The notes under the pieces are model-generated. The model did not search any database. It was not told the DNA's origin and saw only the letters and a list, made by a program, of their open reading frames with translations. Positions 21,522-31,651 of a DNA stretch of 64,000 nucleotides are shown here, piece by piece (positions within the stretch are counted from its first letter, which is position 1; the number at the start of each line of letters is the position of its first letter). The position numbers were made by a program, and so were the translations under genes. Source of the DNA: Cupriavidus cauae (GTDB lineage: Bacteria; Pseudomonadota; Gammaproteobacteria; Burkholderiales; Burkholderiaceae); NCBI RefSeq assembly GCF_008632125.1, contig NZ_VWRN01000071.1, positions 1 to 64,000 of the forward strand. Direction: 5' to 3'.

Positions 21522-22817
21522 ATGACCTGTCTGCACGACCGCCATATCCAGCCGCTGATCCTGGCCGGGCTGGATGGCAAGAACTGGCATCTGGAAGACT
21601 ACGTCAAGCGCGGCGGCTATCAGCAGCTCAAGCGCATCCTGACCGAGAAGGTGCCGCCCGAGCAGGTGATCGCCGACGTCAAGGCCTCGGGCCTGCGCGG
21701 CCGCGGCGGCGCGGGCTTCCCCACCGGCCTGAAGTGGAGCTTCATGCCGCGTCAGTTCCCGGGCCAGAAGTACCTGGTCTGCAATACCGACGAGGGCGAG
21801 CCTGGCACGTTCAAGGATCGCGACATCATCCGCTACAACCCGCACGCGCTGATCGAAGGCATGGCCATCGGCGCGTACGCGATGGGCATCACCGTGGGCT
21901 ACAACTACATCCACGGCGAGATCTGGAACGAGTACAAGATCTTCGAGGAAGCTCTCGAAGAGGCGCGCGCGGCCGGCTTCCTGGGTGACAACATCCTGGG
22001 CTCGGGCTTCAGCTTCCAGCTGCATGCCCACCACGGCTATGGCGCCTACATCTGCGGCGAGGAAACCGCGCTGCTCGAATCGCTGGAAGGCAAGAAGGGC
22101 CAGCCGCGCTTTAAGCCGCCGTTCCCGGCCAGCTTCGGCCTGTACGGCAAGCCGACCACGATCAACAACACCGAGACCTTCGCCGCGGTGCCGTTCCTGC
22201 TGGCCGTCGGTCCCGAGAATTACCTGAAGATGGGCAAGCCGAACAACGGCGGCACCAAGATCTTCTCGGTCTCGGGCGACGTCGAGCGTCCCGGCAACTA
22301 CGAGATTCCGCTCGGCACGCCATTCGCGACGCTGCTGGAACTGGCCGGCGGCATGCGCGGCGGCAAGAAGCTCAAGGCCGTGATCCCGGGCGGCTCGTCG
22401 GCGCCGGTGGTGCCGGCGGACCTGATGATGGCGTCCGACATGGACTACGACTCGATCGCCAAGGCCGGCTCGATGCTGGGCTCGGGCGCGGTGATCGTGA
22501 TGGACGAGACGCGCTGCATGGTTCGCTCGCTGCTGCGCCTGTCCTATTTCTACTTCGAAGAATCGTGCGGCCAGTGCACGCCGTGCCGCGAAGGCACCGG
22601 CTGGCTCTACCGCATGGTGAACCGCATCGAGCATGGTGAAGGCCGCCAGGAAGACCTGGACCTGCTCAACAACGTTGCCGAAAACATCATGGGCCGCACC
22701 ATCTGCGCGCTCGGCGATGCGGCGGCGATGCCGGTCCGCGGCATGCTCAAGCACTACTGGAAAGAGTTCGAATATCACGTCGAACACAAGCAGTGCATGG
22801 TTCCGGCCTACATCTAA
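21522..22817 (+). CDS. nuoF: NADH-quinone oxidoreductase subunit F
   Basis: 431 aa, the 51-kDa-type NADH dehydrogenase subunit. Seen: glycine-rich NADH/FMN site ([27 protein letters not shown]), [14 protein letters not shown], and the [4Fe-4S] N3 motif [15 protein letters not shown] with a distal Cys in [13 protein letters not shown]. Oxidises NADH and passes electrons into the N-module. Confidence 0.98.
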   Translation: MTCLHDRHIQPLILAGLDGKNWHLEDYVKRGGYQQLKRILTEKVPPEQVIADVKASGLRGRGGAGFPTGLKWSFMPRQFPGQKYLVCNTDEGEPGTFKDRDIIRYNPHALIEGMAIGAYAMGITVGYNYIHGEIWNEYKIFEEALEEARAAGFLGDNILGSGFSFQLHAHHGYGAYICGEETALLESLEGKKGQPRFKPPFPASFGLYGKPTTINNTETFAAVPFLLAVGPENYLKMGKPNNGGTKIFSVSGDVERPGNYEIPLGTPFATLLELAGGMRGGKKLKAVIPGGSSAPVVPADLMMASDMDYDSIAKAGSMLGSGAVIVMDETRCMVRSLLRLSYFYFEESCGQCTPCREGTGWLYRMVNRIEHGEGRQEDLDLLNNVAENIMGRTICALGDAAAMPVRGMLKHYWKEFEYHVEHKQCMVPAYI

Positions 22818-22829
22818 GCGTGGCAGAAC

Positions 22830-25196
22830 ATGGTTGAACTCGAAATCGACGGCAAGAAGGTTGAGGTTGCGGAAGGCAGCCTGGTGATGGAAGCGGCCCG
22901 CAAGCTGGGCACCTACATCCCGCACTTCTGCTATCACCGCAAGCTGTCCATCGCGGCCAACTGCCGCATGTGTCTGGTCGAGGTCGAAAAGGCGCCGAAG
23001 GCGCTGCCGGCCTGCGCCACGCCGGTTACCGCGGGCATGAAGGTCTTCACCAATTCGGAGAAGGCGGTCAAGGCCCAGAAGTCGGTGATGGAATTCCTGC
23101 TGATCAATCACCCGCTCGATTGCCCGATCTGCGATCAGGGCGGCGAGTGCCAGCTGCAGGATCTGGCGGTCGGCTACGGCGCCTCGGAATCGCGCTACAA
23201 GGAAGAGAAGCGCGTGGTGTTCCACAAGAACGTGGGCCCGCTGATCTCGATGGAAGAGATGACGCGCTGCATCCACTGCACCCGCTGCGTGCGCTTCGGC
23301 CAGGAAGTGGCCGGCGTGATGGAGCTGGGCATGCTGAACCGCGGCGAGCACTCCGAGATCACAACCTTCGTGGGCAAGACGGTGGACTCCGAGCTGTCGG
23401 GCAACATGATCGACCTGTGCCCGGTCGGCGCGCTGACCAGCAAGCCGTTCCGCTACACCGCGCGGACGTGGGAGCTGTCGCGCCGCAAGTCGGTGTCGCC
23501 GCACGACGGCCTGGGCACGAACCTGATCGTCCAGTCCAAGAACCACCGCGTGATGCGCGTGCTGCCGCTGGACAACGAGGCCATCAACGAATGCTGGCTG
23601 TCGGACCGCGACCGTTTCTCGTACGAGGGCCTGAACAGCGCCGACCGCCTGACGCGGCCGATGATCAAGCAGGACAACCAGTGGCTCGAGACCGACTGGC
23701 AGACCGCGCTCGAATACGTCGCCAACGGCCTGGCCGGCATCAAGCGCGAGCATGGCGCCGACCAGATCGCCGCGCTGGCCAGCCCGCACGCCACCGTCGA
23801 GGAGCTCTATCTGCTCGGCAAGCTGGTGCGCGGCCTCGGTAGCGACAATATCGACTTCCGCCTGCGCCAGGCCGATTTCTCGGCGCCGGTAGCGGGCGCA
23901 CCGTGGCTCGGCATGCCGATCGCGGACGTGTCGACGCTGCAGGGCGCGCTGGTGATCGGCGCCTCGCTGCGCAAGGATCAGCCGCTGCTGGCCTCGCGCC
24001 TGCGCCAGGCCGCCAAGAAGGGTGCACGCGTCGCCGTGCTGGGCGCCAGCCCCGAAGATCTGCTGATGCCGCTGGCGGCGCGCATCGCCGTGGCGCCGTC
24101 GGCCTGGGCCGCCGCGCTGGCCGGCGTGGCGCGCGCGGTCGCGGCCGCCAAGGGCGTCGCCGCTCCGGCCGGTACGGACGGTTTCGACGGTGGCGCGCTG
24201 GCCGAGGCGGCCGCGCAGGCCCTGCTGTCGGGCGAGCGCCGTGCCGTGTTCCTCGGCAACGAGGCGGTCCGCCATCCGCAATTCGCCGCGCTGCACGCGC
24301 TGGCGCAGTGGATCGCGGACAACACCGGCGCCACGCTGGGCTTCCTGACCGAAGCGGCCAACACCGTCGGCGCGCATCTGGTCGGCGCGCTGCCGCGCCA
24401 GGGCGGGGCCGATGCCCGCGCCATGCTGGAGTCGCCGCGCAAGGCCTATGTGCTGCTGAACGCCGAACCCGAGTTCGACACCGCCGACCCGCAACGCGCG
24501 CTGGCCGCGCTGAGCCAGGCCGGCACCGTGATCGTGCTGTCGCCGTTCCGCTCCGACGCCGCGCTGCAATACGCCGACGTGATCCTGCCGATCGCGCCGT
24601 TCAGCGAGACCTCGGGCACCTACGTGAACTGCGAAGGCGTGCCGCAAAGCTTCAACGGCGTGGTGCGTCCGCTGGGCGAGACCCGCCCGGCGTGGAAGGT
24701 GCTGCGCGTGCTGGGCAATCTGCTCGACGTGCCGGGCTTCGACTACGAGACCGCCGAGTCGGTCCGCGACGAAGCGCTGGCCGAAGCGATCGCTCCGCGC
24801 CTGAACAACCGCACGTCCGCCGCGATCCAGGTCGCCGCGCCGTCGGCCAACGGTGCCGTGCCGGCGATCGAGCGCGTCGCCGACGTGCCGATCTACCACT
24901 CGGATGCGATCGTGCGCCGTGCCGATTCGCTGCAGCTGACCGCTGCCGCGCGCCGCGCGATGCAGGTGGGCCTGTCGGCCGACCTGTTCGCCGCGCTCGG
25001 CGTGGCCGCCGGCGATCCGGTGCGCGTGACGCAAGGGCAGGGCAGCGTCGTGCTGCCGGCCGTGCTCGAGGAAGGTCTGCCCGCCAATACGGTGCGCGTG
25101 TCGGCGGCCACGCCGGCCGCCGTCGGCCTCGGGCCGATGTTCGGCACCGTGCTGGTGGAAAAGGCGGTGGAACTGGCCCCGGTGGCCGCGGCTTAA
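22830..25196 (+). CDS. nuoG: NADH-quinone oxidoreductase subunit G
   Basis: 788 aa, the 75-kDa-type subunit. N-terminal ferredoxin domain with [2Fe-2S] N1b (CYHRKLSIAANCRMC, then ACATPV). Next come the [4Fe-4S] motifs around HPLDCPICDQGGECQLQD and the C-x2-C-x2-C set in MTRCIHCTRCVRF. A long molybdopterin-oxidoreductase-like domain (about 220-690) has lost cofactor function, as is usual. Starts 12 nt after nuoF. Confidence 0.97.
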   Translation: MVELEIDGKKVEVAEGSLVMEAARKLGTYIPHFCYHRKLSIAANCRMCLVEVEKAPKALPACATPVTAGMKVFTNSEKAVKAQKSVMEFLLINHPLDCPICDQGGECQLQDLAVGYGASESRYKEEKRVVFHKNVGPLISMEEMTRCIHCTRCVRFGQEVAGVMELGMLNRGEHSEITTFVGKTVDSELSGNMIDLCPVGALTSKPFRYTARTWELSRRKSVSPHDGLGTNLIVQSKNHRVMRVLPLDNEAINECWLSDRDRFSYEGLNSADRLTRPMIKQDNQWLETDWQTALEYVANGLAGIKREHGADQIAALASPHATVEELYLLGKLVRGLGSDNIDFRLRQADFSAPVAGAPWLGMPIADVSTLQGALVIGASLRKDQPLLASRLRQAAKKGARVAVLGASPEDLLMPLAARIAVAPSAWAAALAGVARAVAAAKGVAAPAGTDGFDGGALAEAAAQALLSGERRAVFLGNEAVRHPQFAALHALAQWIADNTGATLGFLTEAANTVGAHLVGALPRQGGADARAMLESPRKAYVLLNAEPEFDTADPQRALAALSQAGTVIVLSPFRSDAALQYADVILPIAPFSETSGTYVNCEGVPQSFNGVVRPLGETRPAWKVLRVLGNLLDVPGFDYETAESVRDEALAEAIAPRLNNRTSAAIQVAAPSANGAVPAIERVADVPIYHSDAIVRRADSLQLTAAARRAMQVGLSADLFAALGVAAGDPVRVTQGQGSVVLPAVLEEGLPANTVRVSAATPAAVGLGPMFGTVLVEKAVELAPVAAA

Positions 25197-25226
25197 AGAA
25201 GCGAATACGACAGGCGAGAGAGAAAG

Positions 25227-26291
25227 ATGATCGATTGGATTACCTCGCAGGGACAGGCCGTCTTCGGTGGCGCATGGACGCCGCTGTGGATCCTGATTCG
25301 CGCCGTGGTCATCGTGGTGCCGCTGCTGCTGTGCGTGGCCTACCTGATCCTGTGGGAGCGCAAGCTGATCGGCTGGATGCACGTGCGGATCGGCCCGAAC
25401 CGGGTCGGCCCGCTGGGCCTGCTGCAGCCGATCGCCGACGTGCTGAAGCTGCTGCTCAAGGAAGTGATGACGCCCTCGCAGGTCAGCAAGGGCCTGTACC
25501 TGATCGCGCCGCTGATGGTGCTGATGCCGGCCGTGGCGATCTGGGCGGTGATCCCGTTCCAGGCCGAGGTGGTGATGGCCGACGTCAACGCCGGCCTGCT
25601 GTATGTGATGGCGATCAGCTCGGTCGGCGTCTACGGCGTGATCCTGGCGGGCTGGGCCTCGAACTCGAAGTACGCCTTCATCGGCGCGATGCGTGCCGCC
25701 GCGCAGATGGTGTCGTACGAAATCGCGATGGGCTTCGCGCTGGTCACGGTGCTGATGGTGTCGGGCAGCCTGAACCTGTCGGCGATCGTCAACGGCCAGA
25801 ACACCGGCTACTTCGCCAACATGGGCCTGAACGTGCTGTCGTGGAACTGGCTGCCGCTGCTGCCGATGTTCGGCGTCTACTTCATCTCGGGCGTGGCCGA
25901 AACCAACCGCCACCCGTTCGACGTGGTGGAAGGCGAATCGGAAATCGTGGCGGGCCACATGATCGAGTACTCGGGCATGGGCTTCGCGCTGTTCTTCCTG
26001 GCCGAATACATCAACATGATCATCATCTCGACGATGACCGCGCTGATGTTCCTCGGCGGCTGGGCGCCCCCGGTCGACAGCGTGGTCACCAACGCGATCC
26101 CGGGCTTCTTCTGGCTGCTGATCAAGGTGTTCCTGCTGCTGTCGGTGTTCATCTGGATCCGCGCCTCGTTCCCGCGCTACCGCTACGACCAGATCATGCG
26201 CCTGGGCTGGAAGGTCTTCATTCCGCTGACCGTCGCATGGCTGATCATCGTGGCGATCTGGATCAAGTCGCCCTGGAACATCTGGCACTGA
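25227..26291 (+). CDS. nuoH: NADH-quinone oxidoreductase subunit H
   Basis: 354 aa, about eight transmembrane helices, the ND1-type subunit that docks the hydrophilic arm and forms the entrance of the quinone channel. Conserved [38 protein letters not shown] and [13 protein letters not shown]. Confidence 0.98.
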   Translation: MIDWITSQGQAVFGGAWTPLWILIRAVVIVVPLLLCVAYLILWERKLIGWMHVRIGPNRVGPLGLLQPIADVLKLLLKEVMTPSQVSKGLYLIAPLMVLMPAVAIWAVIPFQAEVVMADVNAGLLYVMAISSVGVYGVILAGWASNSKYAFIGAMRAAAQMVSYEIAMGFALVTVLMVSGSLNLSAIVNGQNTGYFANMGLNVLSWNWLPLLPMFGVYFISGVAETNRHPFDVVEGESEIVAGHMIEYSGMGFALFFLAEYINMIIISTMTALMFLGGWAPPVDSVVTNAIPGFFWLLIKVFLLLSVFIWIRASFPRYRYDQIMRLGWKVFIPLTVAWLIIVAIWIKSPWNIWH

Positions 26292-26389
26292 AATCGCCGC
26301 CGATCCCGGCCACGAAGCCGGCCGGGACGGGCCAAACCGGGCCGCGGCGCACGCGCCGCGCCCGGTGGAATTACTAGGAAGCAATCGTC

Positions 26390-26881
26390 ATGCTGCTCGC
26401 CATCAAGGACTTCTTCAACAGCCTGCTCCTGAAGGAACTCTTCAAGGGCATGGCCTTGACCGGCCGCTATCTCTTCGCCCGCAAGATCACGGTGCAGTTC
26501 CCCGAGGAGAAGACGCCGATCTCGCCGCGCTTCCGCGGCCTGCACGCGCTGCGCCGCTATCCGAACGGCGAGGAGCGCTGCATCGCCTGCAAGCTGTGCG
26601 AAGCGGTCTGCCCGGCGCTGGCCATCACGATCGAGTCGGACGTGCGCGCCGACGGCACCCGCCGTACCACGCGCTACGACATCGATCTGACCAAATGCAT
26701 TTTCTGCGGCTTCTGCGAGGAAGCCTGCCCGGTCGACGCCATCGTCGAAACCCAGATTCTCGAGTACCACGGCGAGAAGCGCGGCGACCTGTATTTCACC
26801 AAGGACATGCTGCTCGCGGTGGGCGACCGCTACGAGCCGCAGATCGCGGCGGCCAAGGCGGCGGACGCGAAGTACCGCTGA
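26390..26881 (+). CDS. nuoI: NADH-quinone oxidoreductase subunit I
   Basis: 163 aa, TYKY-type subunit with two [4Fe-4S] clusters (N6a, N6b): [16 protein letters not shown] and [16 protein letters not shown]. An N-terminal amphipathic helix associates with the membrane. It carries electrons from NuoG to NuoB. A 98-nt gap with a GC-rich inverted repeat (CCGGCC/GGCCGG) separates it from nuoH. Confidence 0.98.
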   Translation: MLLAIKDFFNSLLLKELFKGMALTGRYLFARKITVQFPEEKTPISPRFRGLHALRRYPNGEERCIACKLCEAVCPALAITIESDVRADGTRRTTRYDIDLTKCIFCGFCEEACPVDAIVETQILEYHGEKRGDLYFTKDMLLAVGDRYEPQIAAAKAADAKYR

Positions 26882-27008
26882 TCGCGCCGGGCGCGCGCAT
26901 CGGGCCGCAAGGCTTCATATTGAATCGGGCCCCGCGAGGGGCAACTAGAAGGATGCCGCAAGGGCAGGCCGCCGGGGGTGGCCTGTGCCGTGCGGCACGA
27001 CGAGAACC

Positions 27009-27650
27009 ATGGAATTCACGACCACCATCTTCTACGTCTTCGCAGTGGTGCTGGTGCTCTCCGCACTGAAAGTCATCACCGCCAAGAACCCGGTGCACTC
27101 GGCGCTGTACCTCGTGCTGTCGTTCTTCACGGCAGCCGCGCTGTGGATGCTGCTGCAGGCCGAATTCCTCGCCATCCTGCTGGTGCTGGTCTACGTCGGC
27201 GCCGTGATGGTGCTGTTCCTGTTCGTCGTGATGATGATCGATATCGATATCGAGCACCTGCGGCGCGACTTCTGGACCTATGTGCCGCTGGCCTCGGTGG
27301 TGGGCGCGCTGATCATCGCGGAAATGGCGATCGTGCTGGTGCGCAACTTCATCGGCACCACGCAGCCGCTCAAGCCGATGCCGCAGGGTTCCGACTACTC
27401 GAACACCGGCGCGCTCGGCCAGGTCATCTACACCGACTACATCTACGCCTTCGAGGTGGCCGGCATCATCCTGCTGGTGGCCATCATCGCCGCGGTCGCG
27501 CTGACGCTGCGCCGCCGCAAGGACACCAAGGCGCAGGACGTGTCCGAACAGCTGCGCACCCGCCGCGCCGACCGCGTGCGGCTGGTCTCGATGCCGGCAC
27601 AGACCGCGCAAGCCGCCGGCGAGCAAGCCGACGCCGCCAACAAGAACTGA
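27009..27650 (+). CDS. nuoJ: NADH-quinone oxidoreductase subunit J
   Basis: 213 aa, five membrane helices (ND6 type). Conserved NPVHSALYLVLSFFTAAALW and the YVGAVMVLFLFVVMM segment with the pi-bulge region. Start at ATG 27009 (MEFTTTIFY); an upstream GTG-like frame adds unconserved residues. A charged cytosolic tail of about 40 residues is present. The preceding 127-nt gap holds a GCCCC/GGGGC hairpin. Confidence 0.95.
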   Translation: MEFTTTIFYVFAVVLVLSALKVITAKNPVHSALYLVLSFFTAAALWMLLQAEFLAILLVLVYVGAVMVLFLFVVMMIDIDIEHLRRDFWTYVPLASVVGALIIAEMAIVLVRNFIGTTQPLKPMPQGSDYSNTGALGQVIYTDYIYAFEVAGIILLVAIIAAVALTLRRRKDTKAQDVSEQLRTRRADRVRLVSMPAQTAQAAGEQADAANKN

Positions 27651-27665
27651 AGATCGGGGAACGAC

Positions 27666-27971
27666 GTGCTCTCTCTCGCCCATTTCCTGGTGCTCGGTGC
27701 GATCCTGTTTGCGATCAGCATCGTCGGCATCTTCCTGAACCGCAAGAACGTGATCGTGCTGCTGATGGCGATCGAGCTGATGCTGCTGGCGGTCAATATG
27801 AACTTCGTCGCCTTTTCGCACTATCTGGGCGATCTGGCCGGCCAAGTCTTCGTTTTCTTCATCCTGACGGTGGCCGCCGCCGAGTCGGCGATCGGTCTGG
27901 CAATCCTGGTCGTGCTGTTCCGCAATCTGGACACGATCAACGTCGACGACCTGGATGCGCTCAAGGGCTGA
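27666..27971 (+). CDS. nuoK: NADH-quinone oxidoreductase subunit K
   Basis: 101 aa, three transmembrane helices, ND4L-type proton-channel subunit. Two conserved membrane glutamates occur in [11 protein letters not shown] and [11 protein letters not shown]. Starts with GTG at 27666; GGGGA lies just upstream. Confidence 0.97.
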   Translation: MLSLAHFLVLGAILFAISIVGIFLNRKNVIVLLMAIELMLLAVNMNFVAFSHYLGDLAGQVFVFFILTVAAAESAIGLAILVVLFRNLDTINVDDLDALKG

Positions 27972-28043
27972 TGCCCGCGAGCCGATCCTGTCGAAACACG
28001 TCACCCAACCGACCGCACCCGACCGCACACCAACAAGCGTCCT

Positions 28044-30152
28044 ATGGCAACCACGCTCAACCCCAACCTGCTGCTCGCGATTCCGCTGGCGCCGCTCGCC
28101 GGCGCGGCCATCGCGGGATTGTTCGGCACCAAGTTCTTCGGATCGTTCTCGTCGGAGACGCGCGCCGGCCGCGCCATCGCCCACACCGTGACCATTCTCG
28201 GCGTGGCGATCGCCTGCCTGCTGTCGCTGCTCGTGCTGCGCGACGTGATGGTGGATGGGGCCAGCTTCAACGCCACCGTCTATGAGTGGATGGTGCTGCC
28301 GTTCAACGGCCATCCGCTGAAGATGGAGGTCGGCTTCCTGGTCGACTCGCTGACCGCAATGATGATGGTGGTGGTGACCTTCGTCTCGCTGATGGTGCAC
28401 ATCTACACCGTCGGCTACATGCAGGGCGACCCCGGCTACAACCGCTTCTTCGCCTACATCTCGCTGTTCACCTTCTCGATGCTGATGCTGGTGATGAGCA
28501 ACAACTTCCTGCAGCTGTTCTTCGGCTGGGAAGCGGTGGGCCTCGTCTCGTATCTGCTGATCGGCTTCTGGTACACCCGTCCGACCGCGATCTTCGCCAA
28601 CCTGAAGGCCTTCCTGGTCAACCGCGTCGGCGACTTCGGCTTCATCCTGGGCATCGGCCTGCTGCTGGCCTACAGCGGCAGCCTGAACTACACCGACGTG
28701 TTCGCCGCGCGCGACCAGCTGGCGACCGTGACCTTCCCGGGCACCGACTGGATGATGCTGACGGTGGCCTGCATCTGCCTGTTCATCGGCGCGATGGGCA
28801 AGTCGGCGCAGTTCCCGCTGCACGTGTGGCTGCCGGACTCGATGGAAGGCCCGACCCCGATCTCGGCGCTGATCCACGCGGCCACCATGGTGACCGCGGG
28901 CATCTTCATGGTCAGCCGCATGTCGCCGCTGTTCGAGCTGTCCGACGCCGCGCTGTCCTTCGTGCTGGTGATCGGCGCGATCACCGCGCTGTTCATGGGT
29001 TTCCTGGGCATCATCCAGAACGACATCAAGCGCGTGGTCGCGTACTCGACGCTGTCGCAGCTGGGCTACATGACGGTCGCGCTGGGCGCCTCGGCCTACC
29101 AGGTCGCGGTGTTCCACCTGATGACCCACGCCTTCTTCAAGGCGCTGCTGTTCCTGGCCGCGGGCTCGGTGATCATCGGCATGCACCATGACCAGGACAT
29201 CCGCAACATGGGCGGCCTGCGCAAGTACATGCCGATCACCTGGATCACCTCGCTGGTCGGTTCGCTGGCGCTGATCGGCACGCCGTTCTTCTCGGGCTTC
29301 TACTCGAAGGACTCGATCATCGAGGCCGTGGCCGAGTCGCACATCGCCGGTTCGGGCTTCGCCTACTTCGCCGTGATGGCGGGCGTGTTCGTCACCGCGT
29401 TCTACTCGTTCCGGATGTACTTCCTGGTATTCCACGGCGAGGAGCGCTTCGGCAAGCCGCACCTGCACCACGACCACGCCGAGGAAGAGGAAGAGGCGCA
29501 TGGCGACGACCATCACCATGGCCTGGCTCCGGGCGAGAAGCCGCACGAGTCGCCGTGGGTCGTGACGCTGCCGCTGGTGCTGCTGGCGATCCCGTCGGTG
29601 GTGATCGGTGCGATCGCGATCGAGCCGATGCTGTTCGGCGACTTCTTCAAGAACGGCGTGGCCTTCCAGAACGTGATCTTCGTCGGCGAGAACCATCACG
29701 CGATGCGCGAGCTGGGCGAGATGTTCCACGGCTGGGTCGCGATGGGCATCCACTCGCTGCAGACCCCGGTGCTGTGGCTCGCGCTGGCCGGCGTGGTGCT
29801 GTCGTGGTTCTTCTACATGAAGCGCCCCGACATCCCGGCGGCCATCCAGCAGCGCTTCAGCGGCGTGTACAAGTTGCTCGACAACAAGTACTACATGGAC
29901 GCCATCAACGAGGCGGTGTTCGCCCGCGGCGCGCGCCTGCTCGGCACGGGCCTGTGGAAGGGCGGCGACCAGGGCCTGATCGACGGCCTGCTGGTCAACG
30001 GCGCCGCGCGCGTGGTCGGCTGGGTCGCCTCGGTCAGCCGCTACGTGCAGTCCGGCTATATCTATCACTACGCATTCGCGATGATCCTGGGCATGCTGGT
30101 GCTGCTGTCGATCACGATCTTCGGCTCGGCTAGCGCGGTGGGCGCCAAGTAA
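28044..30152 (+). CDS. nuoL: NADH-quinone oxidoreductase subunit L
   Basis: 702 aa, the largest antiporter-like proton-pumping subunit (ND5 type), with the C-terminal lateral helix. Seen: GWEAVGLVSYLLIGFW, KSAQFPLHVWLPDSMEGPTPISALIHAATMV, and a His/Glu-rich cytosolic loop near residues 475-500 (HHDHAEEEEEAHGDDHHHG), which is variable in the family. Confidence 0.98.
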   Translation: MATTLNPNLLLAIPLAPLAGAAIAGLFGTKFFGSFSSETRAGRAIAHTVTILGVAIACLLSLLVLRDVMVDGASFNATVYEWMVLPFNGHPLKMEVGFLVDSLTAMMMVVVTFVSLMVHIYTVGYMQGDPGYNRFFAYISLFTFSMLMLVMSNNFLQLFFGWEAVGLVSYLLIGFWYTRPTAIFANLKAFLVNRVGDFGFILGIGLLLAYSGSLNYTDVFAARDQLATVTFPGTDWMMLTVACICLFIGAMGKSAQFPLHVWLPDSMEGPTPISALIHAATMVTAGIFMVSRMSPLFELSDAALSFVLVIGAITALFMGFLGIIQNDIKRVVAYSTLSQLGYMTVALGASAYQVAVFHLMTHAFFKALLFLAAGSVIIGMHHDQDIRNMGGLRKYMPITWITSLVGSLALIGTPFFSGFYSKDSIIEAVAESHIAGSGFAYFAVMAGVFVTAFYSFRMYFLVFHGEERFGKPHLHHDHAEEEEEAHGDDHHHGLAPGEKPHESPWVVTLPLVLLAIPSVVIGAIAIEPMLFGDFFKNGVAFQNVIFVGENHHAMRELGEMFHGWVAMGIHSLQTPVLWLALAGVVLSWFFYMKRPDIPAAIQQRFSGVYKLLDNKYYMDAINEAVFARGARLLGTGLWKGGDQGLIDGLLVNGAARVVGWVASVSRYVQSGYIYHYAFAMILGMLVLLSITIFGSASAVGAK

Positions 30153-30166
30153 GGAATACAACGAAA

Positions 30167-31633
30167 ATGGTTCTCTCTTTCGCTATCTGGCTGCCTGTCT
30201 TTTTCGGCTTGCTGGTGCTGGCTTTCGGCTCGGATCGCAGCCCGGGCTTCGTCCGCTGGACCGCGTTGTTCGGCTCGATCGTCAGCTTCCTGGTCACGCT
30301 GCCGCTGATTCTGAACTTCGACCGCGGCACCGCGCAGATGCAGTTCGTCGAGAAGTATTCGTGGATCGAGCGCTTCAACATCAACTACCACCTCGGCGTC
30401 GACGGCATCTCTATGTGGTTCGTGGTGCTGACCGCCTTTATCACGGTGATCGTCGTGATCGCCGGCTGGGAGGTCATCACCGAGCGCGTGGCGGCCTACA
30501 TGGCCTCGTTCCTGATCCTGTCGGGCATCATGGTCGGCGTGTTCGCCTCGCTCGACGGCATGCTGTTCTACGTGTTCTTCGAGGCCACGCTGATCCCGAT
30601 GTACATCATCATCGGCGTCTGGGGCGGTCCGAACCGGGTCTACGCGGCCTTCAAGTTCTTCCTCTACACGCTGCTCGGCTCGCTGCTGACGCTGATCGCG
30701 CTGCTGTACCTGTACAACAAGACCGGCAGCTTCGAGATCCTGCAATGGCATCAGGCCAGGCTGTCGATGAACGAGCAGGTGCTGCTGTTCCTGGCGTTCT
30801 TCCTGGCCTTCGCGGTCAAGGTGCCGATGTGGCCGGTCCACACCTGGCTGCCCGACGCCCACGTCGAGGCGCCCACCGGCGGCTCCGTGGTGCTGGCCGC
30901 GATCATGCTGAAGCTGGGCGCCTACGGCTTCCTGCGCTTCTCGCTGCCGATCGCGCCGGACGCCAGCCACAGCCTGGCCGCGTTCATCATCGCGATCTCG
31001 CTGGTGGCCGTGATCTACATCGGCCTGGTGGCGATGGTGCAGGCCGACATGAAGAAGCTGGTCGCGTACTCGTCGATCGCCCACATGGGCTTCGTCACGC
31101 TGGGCTTCTTCATCTTCAGCGAGATCGGCATCGAGGGCGGCATCGTGCAGATGATCTCGCACGGCTTCATCTCGGGCGCGATGTTCCTTTGCATCGGCGT
31201 GCTCTATGACCGCGTGCACTCGCGCCAGATCGCCGACTACGGCGGCGTGGTCAACACGATGCCGAAGTTCGCGGCCTTCGCGGTGTTCTTCGCGATGGCC
31301 AACAGCGGCCTGCCGGCCACCTCGGGCTTCGTCGGCGAGTGGATGGTGATCCTGGGCGGCGTCCAGTACAACTTCTGGATCGGCCTGGCGGCGGCCACCT
31401 CGCTGATCCTCGGCGCGGCCTATTCGCTGTGGATGGTCAAGCGCGTGGTGTTCGGCGATATCAAGCACCAGCACGTCGCCGAGCTGGTCGACCTGAACAA
31501 GCGCGAGTTCGTCATGCTGGGCCTGCTGGCCGCGATGACGCTGTACATGGGCCTGCATCCGAAACCCTTTACCGATGTGATGCACGCATCGGTGGTCAAC
31601 CTGCTGTCGCACGTGGCGCAGTCCAAGCTGTAA
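30167..31633 (+). CDS. nuoM: NADH-quinone oxidoreductase subunit M
   Basis: 488 aa, antiporter-like proton-pumping subunit (ND4 type), about 14 membrane helices. Conserved FFEATLIPMYIIIGVWGG with the channel Glu, KVPMWPVHTWLPDAHVEAPT, and SSIAHMGFVTLG. 14 nt after nuoL. Confidence 0.98.
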   Translation: MVLSFAIWLPVFFGLLVLAFGSDRSPGFVRWTALFGSIVSFLVTLPLILNFDRGTAQMQFVEKYSWIERFNINYHLGVDGISMWFVVLTAFITVIVVIAGWEVITERVAAYMASFLILSGIMVGVFASLDGMLFYVFFEATLIPMYIIIGVWGGPNRVYAAFKFFLYTLLGSLLTLIALLYLYNKTGSFEILQWHQARLSMNEQVLLFLAFFLAFAVKVPMWPVHTWLPDAHVEAPTGGSVVLAAIMLKLGAYGFLRFSLPIAPDASHSLAAFIIAISLVAVIYIGLVAMVQADMKKLVAYSSIAHMGFVTLGFFIFSEIGIEGGIVQMISHGFISGAMFLCIGVLYDRVHSRQIADYGGVVNTMPKFAAFAVFFAMANSGLPATSGFVGEWMVILGGVQYNFWIGLAAATSLILGAAYSLWMVKRVVFGDIKHQHVAELVDLNKREFVMLGLLAAMTLYMGLHPKPFTDVMHASVVNLLSHVAQSKL

Positions 31634-31651
31634 GCAGGGAGAGAACGAATC

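Noticed and set aside
23903-26377. 824-residue plus-strand frame overlapping nuoG and nuoH
   Set aside because: Arg/Gly/Ala-rich shadow in another frame of nuoG and nuoH; no conserved motif.
21486-26384. 1632-residue open frame on the minus strand across nuoF-nuoH
   Set aside because: It is antisense to four unmistakable complex I genes, rich in His/Arg/Asp/Val as expected for the complement of GC-rich codons, and has no domain. The same holds for the antisense frames 26796-30161, 30068-33517, 12588-15011, 8025-9764, 39645-40943 and 47371-49755.
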